The translations under genes and the position numbers were made by a program. A stretch of DNA of 64,000 bases from Myoxocephalus aenaeus (lineage: Eukaryota; Chordata; Actinopteri; Perciformes; Cottidae). The stretch is from NCBI GenBank assembly GCA_038501785.1, contig JBAMJR010000170.1, positions 5,552,001-5,616,000 on the forward strand, given 5' to 3'. This document shows positions 34,861 to 47,351 of the stretch, piece by piece (the stretch's first letter is position 1; every line of letters starts with the position of its first letter). The notes beneath the pieces are model-generated. The model was not told the DNA's origin and searched no databases. It saw only the letters and a list, made by a program, of their open reading frames with translations.

Positions 34861-35957
34861 GCGAAGGACGTTATTTGGATACAACATATGAAATACAAAA
34901 TCATACTTTTTTATTTTTGTGAAATAAGTAAGCCCTTATTACAATTATAGCAACGAGAATAAAGTGATGTCCATTTGACATGGAGTAAAACAGTGAATCT
35001 CTATTCAAAAACATACACATATTCATTTGCGTATTTCCCTGAAGATCTGAATACACTAAACTATTCTGAAACCACCGTGTACAATCTACCAATGATGTTA
35101 AACATTTCAAAGCAATTGAAGATTGATGTATTTATATTTTATACACAACAAATATAATTTCGGATAACTTAACAAAACAAAAAAATTATTTAGAAACCTT
35201 GTTTCTTTAAAATATCAACTTGTAAATAGAACAATTATGTTATGGAGAGAAATAATGTTGCTACAGTAAGTTTTGTTTACAATTTATTTCGTACATATAT
35301 TAGAGCAAATGTGACCTCAAAGTAGATGTCTATAAGTTGTTTTTATTTTTGCAAGATTTACAGCAATTACAAGGAAATGCAATACCCCAATATTTAGAAA
35401 TACATTTTTACTTTGAGTTCTATATTCCCTTGTGTTAACTTGTTTCTTCTATTCATGGTAATAATTTTTATGGGGTAATTTACTACTAAATAATAGTGTA
35501 TTAAATATTTGAATCGGTATTTGTCACTATTTTGAAGGATGTCAGGAAGCATCTCACCTCAAACCTTTGTGCTCAGAACCTGCATGTGAAGAAGAGTGCT
35601 GCAAATTGGTTAAAGCTAAAGATTCCTGTGTGCGGCTGACTGATAAACATTTTATTTGATGCGTTCCTTAAGACTGAATTGAAGCAGTTAAATAACTAGA
35701 AGCGTGTGATCATTTGGTTCTTTTTCTCCAGCAGTATCGGTGGACACACAAACATAATTTGTGAGACAGGAGAAGCAAGCAGGGTTGACAACAAGATTCA
35801 TAGTCAGCCACTTGACAGTGCACAGTCCTAGAAACACACGTTCACAAATAGAGTCACAAGATATTTGAGGTTGTTAAGTGCAAATACAGGTGCTGAAGGA
35901 TGCTAAGGTCAGCGATGAGTTAGCACGTGCATACACAGGCTCTAGCATGCACACACA

Positions 35958-35959
<2 letters not shown>

Positions 35960-36028
<69 letters not shown>
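35960..36028 (+). repeat. (TG)n microsatellite
   Basis: About 34 uninterrupted units, preceded by a short CA run (35950-35958) so that the ends can pair. Confidence 0.93.
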
Positions 36029-36033
<5 letters not shown>

Positions 36034-37083
36034 CCGTTCAAAGAGAATTTACAAGATAGAAGAAAATAGAAGGATTTAGATGCAAACAAAAACACATTTA
36101 CAGGCAAAGGGAATATTTTGTCATTCTACCGTATAATGATCAATTTTACATTGCCTTTACATCTTTTGTCCTCTCATCCTCATTGCTCTATTGTAATGTA
36201 GAACTCCTAGGTGTCAGAGAGCATTATGAAAATGAAGGTACAGTGATATAAACACAAATATTTAGTGTGTTCTTGAGGCCTCTGATCAGATTGTGTTTTT
36301 AGACATAGATCTTAGTGGTGGTTTGTTTATAGTCATCTATTCTACTCTGCCCTCAACATACACACAGCTGGGCATGGTAAAAACCCAAACAAGAAAGTGA
36401 GACAGACACTTTCCTTGTCTACTTGTGATCAAACAACAGCGACCAGAAAGTGAGCTTCCAGAGAGACAGAGAGGCGGACAGACAGAAGTCACTCATCAGG
36501 GTAGTCGGGGTATTGGCACATCCACACTCATTGACCACTCCCCTGTTGTGATTGGCAGCCAAAATGAATTCCTCCATCGACAGATGTGAGTCTCCAGGTG
36601 CCGATAAAGGGACAGAGCCGATAGAGGGATTGACAGTATGATGGAGGAAGAGAAGACGGGGAAAGAGAGGAGAGATGACATCATGTGGTCAGTTTCCTGT
36701 GTATGCATGTGATGAAACAGTAGAGCAGTGTTGTGGTGTTTAGAGTGAGGAAAGGCAAAGTTGAGGTGGTAGGTTAGAGGTTGACTGGAGTGCTGCACGT
36801 CCACAGCAGAACTCACCTCGAAGACTTGTCTGCAGTTTTCTTTAAGCTCCTTTTGTCTGTTGAAGCAGTCCTACTTGGCCAAATGAAGGGACTCAAAGTG
36901 AACAGAGGAGAGAGAGCACAGCCAGGACGCTTTAGAAGGTCTGAGGCCCCGATGAGGAGAGAGGACTAGCAGAAGGGCAGTGGTCTAGAGACAGAGGCCC
37001 ATCCATCACACATGTCCTAACCTCAGCTTGACCCCAGCATGGCAGCCAATGAGGCGCCCTCAACCTCTAAAGAAAGCCCCCCA

Positions 37084-37169
<86 letters not shown>
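37084..37169 (+). repeat. (CA)n microsatellite
   Basis: About 43 uninterrupted units. Confidence 0.93.
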
Positions 37170-37172
<3 letters not shown>

Positions 37173-38266
37173 GAGAAGAGATCGGGTGACGCTGAGTGGA
37201 GTCTGGATGCTCTTTGTGCTGGCGATCGTCGCTTCCCAGAATCCTTTGTTTCTTACGTGACTGATGTGAGTATCAACACCTGACAGACAGGCTGTTCATC
37301 CCATGTTTCTCTTTCTCTTTCTCTCTCTCTCTTAGTGTCCACACACACCCATCAGACAGGAACATCCTGGCTGAAAAGTTGCATAGGTCAGGATAGCAAT
37401 ACGTAAGACAATGTAAAAGACAGACCTGGATACAGGACAATACAAATATGTGTGACTCCTGCAGATAATAGTCAAAACAGTTCTAACTCAATATTGTAAT
37501 TGTTCAAAAGAGAAATACTATTATGTTTGACCTGTGTTTTATCTCCATGTGGTCTCTTTTGAGACTATTCTCAAGGCATGAGGCCATTATCTATTTTAGA
37601 ATAAAAACACTCCATATGTTCTCTTTTAATCTCTGAAATACAGTGTTCTACCATTTTCGGTTTTAGTTGGCCTACTGCATCTCAAACTTAATTACATTTA
37701 ATGTCTAATTGCTCAACAGTTAAACAAGTAATTAGCTGCATTGCTTGGTAACATTACTTTTGTTTGCACAGCTCTATCAAACCTGCCTTTTAACAACTAA
37801 AATTCCTCAACACCCACATGTCACATGTTTGTACTGAAGAAGTCTACAATTAGAAAACGGCTCAGTTTAGCTTCGTCCCAGTGACTGACCATGTGCCACA
37901 ATCCAGAGAAGTCTTCTCAACTGAAGACTCAATGGAATGAAGGCTAAACTATTGAAAGTTGGTTAGCAGCTATGAAGACACAACAAAATGAAATATAACT
38001 AAATAAAACAACTTTTGAGTGAACAGGATGCACATTGAGGTATGCTGTGCCAATTTAACCCAACCAGCAGGTTCTCTGATGAGAAGAAATTATAGAAAAC
38101 TCCTGGTAAGAAAGCTAAAAGGTCAACCCCAAAAAAGTAACTGAGCAAGATCCATAACTGTATGTAATATGTAGTTCATTTGCAATGACATTGTAATCAA
38201 ATGAGTGTAATGCCGCCTAACACTGATCTACAGCAGGTGATATTAACCACCCAGCTGACCCGTTTG

Positions 38267-38293
38267 TTATCTGCATGGAAACCATGCAGATAA
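38267..38293. repeat. Perfect 12-bp hairpin with 3-nt loop
   Basis: TTATCTGCATGG, loop AAA, then its exact reverse complement. The arms carry an ATGCAGAT octamer-like string. The function is unknown. Confidence 0.5.
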
Positions 38294-38503
38294 TGAAATC
38301 ACAAATGAAATGACTAAGTATAATACTAATAGACTTAGCCATCTTGGGCAAATTAAATAAACATTGTCCATCGTTCATTGTCTAATACTTTGTCACAGAG
38401 ATGATACAGTTCTGTGTTCAGTACCGCAGTGTGTCTTAAAGATCATGACTATCTAAGTAAGCATTCCCTTGTCAGGCAAAGATGAGAAAACACCATTCAC
38501 TCT

Positions 38504-38507
<4 letters not shown>

Positions 38508-38567
<60 letters not shown>
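38508..38567 (+). repeat. (TA)n microsatellite
   Basis: About 30 uninterrupted units. Confidence 0.93.
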
Positions 38568-38568
<1 letters not shown>

Positions 38569-39958
38569 TGTGGTTTTTCATACACAGTTGTGCCTTTTGT
38601 AGTGCTTGTTATTGAGCCAAAGATGTGAGATTAACACACAAAACTCAAACATAATCCAAAATCCTAAAACTGCATAGCCAGCAACACACCCGACAGCTTT
38701 TCCTGAGTGCTTGTCAATAAGCAAGTACAGCCTGAGCCAAGCCTTTGATATCAAGGACCGGAGCTTTTGCTTTAGGTCTCCACGATTAACTAGACAGGTG
38801 AAGTAACACATGTTAAAATGGCCTCAAGGAGATAATTGCTAAAATATCACAGAAAGAAACACAGACCTACTTTCACACAAACACACAGAGCTCTGGGGCA
38901 GAAGAGAGGTTTCAACACCACAGATTAAACATCTCCATGTCAGGGAGAATTTGGAGAGAGTGTGAACGTTGGACTCTGCTCGGAGCGACGTGCAGCAATG
39001 TCGGGATGTTTGAGCTCACCTGACACCCTTCTACTTGTGAGCTACCTGTCAGTCCGGCCCATAAGAGCAATGGTGCTCACGTGCGTTGTGACAGAAGACC
39101 ATAGGAACACAATCTGGGAGGGATTAAGGAGCAATTTGTGCGTTAATTGACACAAAATGGAGCGCTCAACCTCTTTGATGGTTGCTGTCAAGAGTTAGCA
39201 GACCAGGTCACATCAAGCAGTTTAGATTATTTCCAGAAACATTTGACAGAGTTGTTGCACTTGACAAGCTTTCCCCTTCTGCCAGTAGTTTAACTGAAGT
39301 GTTAGAGCATTTCTTATTGTAATAGCACTAATTGAAATGAACATAATTAAAAACAACTTTGAGCCATTACGTAAGAAGCAAAGTCAATTTTTGATGCCAG
39401 AGTGTTTTGATGCCATCAATTACACACAGGCACACAGCTTTAATGTTGGATGGTAAAACAAGCAGTGTTAATACAGCAACTTGTTATTGTAAAGAATGAC
39501 AGAGATGTTTCAGTGACAGATGTTAAGCTTTGTGTAACTCTAAGCCTCTCGTTTGTACACGCCTGGAGCGCATTGCTCTGTGGGAGTTTAAGAGGCAATA
39601 GTGAAACTATGCACTGATAGGCTGCCTTTCCCCTTTAGGCAAAGAGCAGTCTAGATTTGAATCTCACAACACTCGTAACAGTACGCTTATCCAAACAAAT
39701 TGAAACTGAGTCAAATGTGTGAGATACTGTATGTTTATGGTTGTGTAAACATTTTGATCACACTGTTGGAGTTGAGACATTGACAGAGCAGCAATGAAAC
39801 ATAGTCCGACGTAAACTATGATGTCGTGAAAGTGGAAGTCTTACTCATTTCTTCTTTTGTTTTTGTATTCCAGTCAGGTTCCTGCACTGTTCTTTTCAGT
39901 GGTAATCACAGCCTGATTTCCGAAAAGCTATCATGTTCATAAAACAGGCCTTTACACA

Positions 39959-40852
39959 CCGGGGCGTTTCTAGGATTCAAAGAAAGGGGGGGGGGGGGCT
40001 TAGCCCCAAGGGAAGTGGCATGTGTGCAATTTCTTTTGGGGCCCATTTCCATTGTTTCAGACAGTTCATAGATTGGTTAAATCAGAAAGAGTGTGATTAT
40101 GCTCTGTAGTTTTGCTTGCATTCAGTATATGATAACACAAGAGACAGAATTTCAGGGTCATAGTGAACAACACAAATATGAACTTTTCTCAAAAAAAGAG
40201 AGAAATAATTTTCCGCCTTGTAAAGGAAAGACGGATAAACTAGCTTTCATATCCGCGTCACTCCCAAATTAGATAAAGACACTATCAATTAGATAAAGAT
40301 GAACTAGTTCAGTGTCAAATATAACATTCAATGGAAAGAAAACATCCATCCATTATCAGCCGCTCATCCGGGGTCGGGTCGCGGTGGCAGCAGGTTCAGC
40401 AGGCCGACCCAGGCTTCCCTCTCACCCGCAACACTTTCCAGCTCATTCTGGGGGATCCCGAGGCGTTCCAAGGCCAGCCGGGAGATATAATCCCTCCAGC
40501 GTGTCCTCGGTCTTCCCTGGGGTCTCCTACCAGTGCCTGGAAAACCTCTAATGGGAGGCGTCCAGGAGGCATCCTGATTAGATGCCCGAACCACCTCAGC
40601 TGACTCCTTTCGACACGAAGGAGCAGCGACTCGACTCCAAGCTCCCTCCTGATGTCCAAGCTCCTTACCCTATCTCTAAGGCTGAGCCCGGCCACCCTAC
40701 GGAGGAAGCTCATTTCGGCCGCTTGTATCCGAAAACATGAATAACAAAATAAAAAAATTAAAGTAAACCTAAATGTAAGCAGGAACAATCGTGAACAACT
40801 ACAGATAGCCACTGAAGAACATTTTAGAAAAACAGGCCTAACGACGCCCCTG
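39959..40852. mobile_element. Putative element with imperfect terminal repeats enclosing a LINE fragment
   Basis: The left end reads CGGGGCGTTTCTAGGATTC and the right end, on the minus strand, CAGGGGCGTCGTTAGGCCTG. They agree at most positions, as terminal inverted repeats would. A 13-G run and CTTAGCCCC lie inside the left end. Flanks are similar (ACACAC / CACACC) but are not a clean target duplication. The interior contains a degraded LINE tail, so this is either a composite element or an insertion with coincidental ends. Confidence 0.35.
40344..40735 (-). pseudogene. Degraded 3' end of a non-LTR retrotransposon (LINE) polyprotein
   Basis: Minus-strand frames encode fragments typical of the C-terminus of fish LINE reverse-transcriptase proteins: LRWFGHLIRMPPGRLPLEVF in one frame, then RPRTRWRDYISRLALERLG and AGEREAWVGLLNLLPPRPDPG-type sequence in another. 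A frameshift lies near 40555-40600. The 3' end runs into ATGG-type repeats (CATCCATCCATT at 40346-40357 on the plus strand). The catalytic domain is missing. The clade (L2/CR1-like) is my guess. Confidence 0.7.
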
Positions 40853-41689
40853 CACACCAGGCATGTACACAACGCACACATGCAAAATACTCATCTGCGA
40901 ATATCATATGTCATATGGCTTTTATTGTGAAAGGTAAGAAAGGATAGAGTGGATCTGGTATGCACCTCTTTTTTTCAAGGTGGAAAGTGTCAGTGCCCAA
41001 TGCGTTATTATGAATCCCACTGTTCTTCTCGCCAAAACTCACCCTGCATAGCTGGTTGAGGCAGAGACGATTGGTTAAGGTTAGGTATTGACCTGGAGTA
41101 GATTGGGTCAGGGTTACCCATTGGTCAGGGCGTAGGACTCGAACAAATTATATTACCAATACCTCGCCGAACATGGACGTCTGGCCAATCCTAGGGCTTG
41201 AATGCTGCACATGGCAGGTCTAGCCAAAAAGGGCATTGAGGCTCATAATAACGTGCCGTGGTCTGGCCGAAGTACACTCCTTGTGACCGTCCGGCAAACA
41301 CACTTTGGGGTTCCAGCAGATGTCATCTTATTCCTGGTTGCTTGTCGGCGGTGATGACCGCCCGTTCCCGTTGTGTGGCAGCAACTTCCTGTTCCAACTG
41401 GGTCATAGCAATTTAATTTTCTCGCAGGGTCTGCTCCGCCTCCAGGCTGTCCACCTGAGGTTCTATGCGTCGCTCTGCCCTGCCCCCAGACCGTCCCTGT
41501 GAGGTTTCCTGGTCTGCCTCTATCTAGGCATCCATTCTTCAGTTCATTTTGCACTTTTATTTTGTTCCCGACTAGTTTTTGAACACTAAGCTGTACATTT
41601 GTCATCAAATCAATGAAATCTATCGGCTGCCTACTCATCAGTTTTTCTGTATTTTGGTCCGAACCTGACTTGACAAAATATACTATAGG

Positions 41690-43070
41690 GACATGCGGTA
41701 TATATTAATATGTATCTACTGATCTGTGCTAATGTAATGTCTGTATTACTTTTGCATGACTTTTATTCTACAAACTGTATTCTGCCTTATTTATGACTTT
41801 TTTCAACATGCTCTATGACTTTATGACCTTTGTCAGCATGCTACACTTTATCTTTGACGTTTTTCAACATGCTATACGATTACTTTTTAGCACTTTTTTG
41901 ACATACTATGACTTTTTTTGACATACTATGATGGGCAGAGCTTCTCAACGCTGATTCTCAACGCTGATTGGCTGACGCAACTTAGCGGCACGAGATTTTT
42001 TTTTGTCCGAGTTGGAAAATTTCAAACGCTCTGTTCGCGCCACCCGGCTGAGAAAAACGCTTTCCCACCTATCCCATCTTGCATTGACTTTGCATGTAAT
42101 CTGGGCGCGCGTCAAATTCGTGCCGTGTTTGGTGTGAACACAGCATAAGAGCGCTACAAGAACAATTTTTTCAACGTACTATGACTCTTTTATTACTTTT
42201 TTCTCCATACTAGTCGAAACTTTTTTTTAAAACTTTTTTCAACGAACAATGTCTGTTTTCGCCATTCTATACTATTACTTTTTCATGACTTTTTAGGACA
42301 TATATACAATTCTTTTTTCATGACTTTTTCGACATATACAATATCTTTTTGATGAATTCTTCGACAAACTGCCCTTTTTTTGACAGTCTATGCGATAAAC
42401 GTTTTTACATATGTAAAAACGTTTATCGCATATTGTGTCAAAAAAAACATTTCAAGGCAGTTCAACTTGCAAATGAAAGTTGAAATGCAAGTTAACTCAA
42501 CTTGAAGATTTCCTTTGATTCAACTGAGAAATCAAAGTTAATTCGATTGATGTAACTACAACGTTCTAGTTGTCTCAAGATTATGATTCAAGTTGTCAGA
42601 GTTGAGTGAACTTTTTATCCCTTTTTGTTTAAACTTGATCCACCAAGTTATCAGTTCAAGAAAACTTTCCTTACCTAGTCGAACAAACACATTTCTGCTT
42701 TTTTGTAACTCGCAGTTTCAATTTAAAATAACTTTACCATGTTTGTACAACTTGCCATTTCAAGTTAAGAGGATTTAGATCCAAATGTGTTTTAACTTTC
42801 ATATAATCGTTATTTTGACTGATAATTGAAAGTTTGCTTGCTTTATAAAAAATAAATGACCAATTCTTACTTATGTTCCAAAAGATATAACATTTATTGA
42901 GAGAAAATACACAGACTGAAACATTGGCTACATCTCAACACATGTAGGCTTGTATTTCTTCAACTTTTTTGTCATGCTCTACCAAGACTTTTCTATGCCT
43001 TTTTTCAACATGCGATACAACGTTTTCTGACTTTCTTTCGACACATTACAATATACATTTTTTATTTTAT
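41690..43070. repeat. Degenerate T-rich tandem repeat block with insert and palindrome
   Basis: Many diverged copies of a unit close to ATGACTTTTTTCAACATACT run from about 41750 to 42380 and again near 42957-43060. A separate segment at about 41931-42160 (with GATTGGCTGACGCAAC and GTGTGAACACAGCATAAG) interrupts it and looks like another dispersed fish repeat. From 42450 to 42790 CAACTTG/CAAGTT motifs recur in both orientations. No family name can be assigned. Confidence 0.55.
42375..42446. repeat. 72-bp near-perfect palindrome (44-bp perfect core)
   Basis: Positions 42389-42432 equal their own reverse complement exactly, with centre ACAT|ATGT. After a 3-bp mismatch on each side, TTTTTTTGACA (42375-42385) pairs with TGTCAAAAAAA (42436-42446). 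It lies between the T-rich repeat block and the CAACTTG/CAAGTT region, so it may be a junction created by inverted duplication or the centre of a foldback element. Confidence 0.85.
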
Positions 43071-43723
43071 TAAACAATTCAGCCTTCAGGTTACGTAAAA
43101 AAGAGAAAGGCTCTCGCTGGTGCCTGTGTTCGTTCTGGGATGTTAAACATGGCGGTGCAACATTGAGAACTCTGTGGAAGACGACCCACTCCTTGTGTAG
43201 ATATAAATGCCCTATTCTAAGCTAAATAAAACACTATGGTTCTTAGTTTCAGGCGATGACACTGATTAAAACAAAGTTGTAGATATTACATTCCATTTCT
43301 GCCAATTAATCCCCCTAAATGTTACACACTCTTCTTTTAAGTGTATTACAATGCATTATGTGTTTTTTTAAGGCACTTCATTGAATGTGTGCCGTTTAAT
43401 TTTCTTTTTGTTTCTTAAGAATTAAGAACTAAAACTAAAAACGCTAATTGTTATGCTAAAATGAAAAAAATCGTGTCCTCTTTGGTTAGGGATAAGGGAT
43501 GGTTCAGGTTTAGGTAGGGGGAAACATATCGACGGGGAAACAGTATTCAACACAACAACGGTATCGAAGTAAGTTGTAAATATAAATTGCATGACTCTTC
43601 CCAGAAAGAAATATTGTGAAACCAAAAACCAGAAACAATTTGTTTGTATCATGATGTGAAAGATAATGAAAAGCAAGGCAGCCACATGTGCTTGGAGTTT
43701 GTACTTTGTGTCCATTGTATACA

Positions 43724-43724
<1 letters not shown>

Positions 43725-43800
<76 letters not shown>
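43725..43800 (+). repeat. (TG)n microsatellite
   Basis: About 38 uninterrupted units, followed 90 bp later by a CCTCCT pyrimidine-rich stretch (43872-43911). Confidence 0.93.
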
Positions 43801-43804
<4 letters not shown>

Positions 43805-45021
43805 CGAGCTGACCTCCCCAACACCAAATGCTCACCTGCAGACAGCTGGACAGTCACCCTCGTCAACACACCCCTCCTCCTCCTCTTCCTCCTCCTCCTC
43901 CTCCCCCTCGCTCGTTATCATTTGAGCTCCACAGAGACTCTTCTAATGACAGCGCTTGTCTATAACGTCGTCGTCACGGCTCGTGTACGTGTGTGTGTGT
44001 GTTTCTCCGTGTGTGTGTGTTTGTGCACTTGTACGGGTGCATGTTTGGCCTGTAATGACAGCGGCTGTCTATAACGGCTCGTCCTGGCTGGGATCATTTG
44101 GTTCTCCCTCTCTCCCACGTCCGCTGTCCGATGTCACCCGTGTCCGGGTGGACGATGATGTGATCTTTAGTCCCCTCTGCGATCTATAGACTGGCATTTG
44201 GCTCAGGGAGCGTCCCCCAGCCCTGACATGCATGCTTAAGCTTGCACGCTGTTCTGCCGATATCCCCGCCCTGCCGCCCTTACCTCCCCCAACAGGAAGT
44301 TAATGCCAGCCAGCGCAATATTCCGACAGGCAGAATTAGATATCGGAATGGCAGTTAGCCACTGAAGTTTGAGCCCCTGTAGGGAAAGTATAGACGATTG
44401 TATGAATAAGTGTGTGGTGTCTTTTGTTGGTTATCAGTTAGATGTCGTGAACTACTTCGGTTTCATTTGTGCAGATAATTAAATAGCCAGTTACTTTTCA
44501 TTAGTAGAATATTACTTGTATTGAGGCAAACTTTTTAAAGTAGCCTACTCCCATTACAAGTAAATTCCTCTGCTTATAGTTCAGCTCAAACTCTTTTAAA
44601 CTCGTCCTATAATATTTAGTTTCACGTACGCCTGATGTGAATACTCATCGCTGGCATTAGCAAGCATAGCATTACTGCAAATGGTAGCTAGTTGGGAAAG
44701 AAAATATGTAGACACCTATTGTCAGTAAACTATTAGGCCGGATTGATGGTCGACGCAAGGCGCTAACAGGTGTACCTCCAAAGATACAACATTGGTTTTG
44801 ATTTATGGTAAACCACCACAAGACTAGATGGATGTATTCTAGGCCTACATGATCAGGATGTATCATGCATTAAAGTGTATTGCCCACAGTAATTGTTTTT
44901 ACATTCTTTCATTAACTTCAACGTTTCCTCAAACAACCGTTTGTATATCTTACAAAAAGTTGTTCCTCATTTTCTGTGCGTTCTCCTATACGAATCTTCA
45001 GGAACACATTTTAATTTCCAC

Positions 45022-45089
45022 TTGTAAAGAAGGCAGTTTATTTTGCAATGACTGCATGCATGTAGCATGATAAACTGCCTTCTTTACAA
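45022..45089. repeat. Perfect hairpin with 20-bp arms and a 28-nt loop
   Basis: TTGTAAAGAAGGCAGTTTAT (45022-45041) is matched exactly by its reverse complement at 45070-45089. The loop contains TGCATGCA. The size resembles a small-RNA precursor stem-loop, but perfect complementarity and the long loop fit a short foldback or inverted duplication equally well. It matches no microRNA I recognise. Confidence 0.75.
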
Positions 45090-47127
45090 AAATCTTGGTT
45101 TGGTTTAGGCAACAAAACTACTGGCTAGGTTTAGAGATCAGTTAGATCAGGTGGTTAACTGATTGAAATATTTGGTTAAGTTTTGGCAACAAAAATACTG
45201 GGGAAAAGTGTTTGGGTTGAAATAACTACAGAAGTGACATTTCTTAAGTATAGAAGTTACGTGACAAATCAAGATGGACTTCTGATTTTACAGAGGACAC
45301 AAATAGCTGTCGTTTGTTGACCCATCCCCCGACCTCCTTTCTAAGCAGGGTTTGTCGCTCTTTATACTTCCTGGTTCATAATGACGTTGATGACATTTTG
45401 TGGGATATGTATAAAAATACAAATTAGAGTGCATTGCGTTTTGTAGGTAAAGCTAAACAATGTATGAGAACAGCCTGTTTAATTTGCGATAGGACCAATA
45501 GTGGAAAGTTCCCCTTTGTTTCATTAATGAATATGAGACTATTCTGTGCAGTCACGGTGTTTAAGGAATATAAGGTATTTAAACCTTTTTAACCCCCAGT
45601 TAAGCCCCAAACATGTTTCTCAAAAATTACAAATGGTTTTGCATACCCATACTAAATACAGAATATCGCCTCAACCACAAGGGCTATTTGAATAATTGCA
45701 AAAGCTATAATATACAGAAAACACTTGTGAGACTAGTTAAGAGGTTCATATAGCAGTATGTGTGTTACTGGTTTATTGGTTGATGATAGAACACAGGAAA
45801 GAAAAAAACATGAAAAAATACAAACTTCCAGGCTGTATTTCCTCTTTTTAATTATGCATATCATCGTTTTTTTTGTACTATAAAATAGCACTATGTGTTA
45901 ACAGTATCTCTTCAAAGTTTGACTTTGATTAAGTGAAGTAAAATATTAATTTAGTGCACATTTCGTGAACCGTAGGTTTAGGTCCTGATAGCGTGTGTCA
46001 ATTTTTGGATGCCTGGAAGAACTCAGTTCAACAACTTCTCTCGTTTATTTACTAAATGATCACAAGCAAAGTAGTAAGCGCTGCAATTGCAAAAGCAGTG
46101 AGTGGTACAGCCAACACGCAGGTTGGGCAAAGAACAACTGCCCCACCACGGAAGTGGGGCCTTTCATACACAGTTTATCGTCACAGGTTCGTCTCGCCTC
46201 GTCCTAACATCTGATTCGCTTTATCCTGTCAAGAGGAGGAGAATCCCGTGTTCTCATCTTTTCTCACAAGACTGGAACGTGCAACGACCAGTCTGCTTCC
46301 AGAATGTCAATATACTGATAAACAGTTGTGGGTGTTGAAGTGCGCAGGCGTGTGTCTAACTTCCCTTGAGAACTGGACATTTCATAGACACAACAGCTGC
46401 ATAGCTGTGTTATACTGACCTCGCTAACCTGAACTTTAATAGACATGAAGAGTAATGCAATTAGGAATATCTACAGAATATAAGGATTTATATTATCAGT
46501 CCGCTGAGAGCCAAAATGCCCTAACTTTCTTCCTGGACCTTGGATGCCTCTGGTTCCACAACAGAGGGGCTCTGCTCAAGCAGATGCACCAATACAGACC
46601 AAGCAAGGTCGTGTGGAATATCGTTTCATCCATAAGTAAGTCATATTTCAGTTTTTTGGCTGGAATGTGGTCGATATCTTGCTGAGGCTTTGTCTCAGTA
46701 GAGATTTGGCTGTCACAAGGCTAAATGAAAGTACAATCCCAAAACAACACATACATTAACACATAGCCCTATAGACAATGTTATTTAAATTAAAATGAAA
46801 AATAAACAATTTAGCTTATAAACTATTACTTTAAAGTAGATTTAATTAAGATGTGCTCATCAAGTGTATTTTAAGTGCATGTTTTTGACCAGACAGTCTC
46901 TGTCTCAATCCGTATGATCTTATTTTGTTCTGTTTATGAGTCATGTTTTCTATCTCTAATGTAGGCTGACATGCTCTTTGGTGTGCCATTAGGTATGTGT
47001 GTTCTGGCTGGTTTGTGAGGTCCTGAGGGACTAGCTATGTCCACTCCTGCATTGATGCCATCACACTCTCATCTGCATACCTGACAGCAAAGACCTTTTT
47101 ATTTTTACTTCCAACCCCCTTTCCTCC

Positions 47128-47128
<1 letters not shown>

Positions 47129-47171
<43 letters not shown>
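47129..47171 (+). repeat. (CT)n microsatellite
   Basis: About 20 CT units; CTGT units follow to 47182. Confidence 0.9.
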
Positions 47172-47175
<4 letters not shown>

Positions 47176-47271
47176 GTCTGTCTTTTCCTCCAGTGCAACC
47201 TTTTACTGCAATTTCTTCTTAATTCCCACTGACTTTTCTCTTTTCTGTATTTACCTTTCCTGGATGTCCTG

Positions 47272-47272
<1 letters not shown>

Positions 47273-47350
<78 letters not shown>
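47273..47350 (+). repeat. (CA)n microsatellite
   Basis: About 39 uninterrupted units, 100 bp after the CT array. Confidence 0.93.

Positions 47351-47351
<1 letters not shown>

Noticed and set aside
43725..43800. Cys-Val and His-Thr proteins over TG/CA arrays here and elsewhere
   Set aside because: These frames are translations of dinucleotide repeats and are open in several frames at once.
46412..46431. TGACCT ... TGAACT with 8-bp spacing as a DR8
   Set aside because: DR8 sites are reported for RAR, but this lies in AT-rich sequence with no supporting context.
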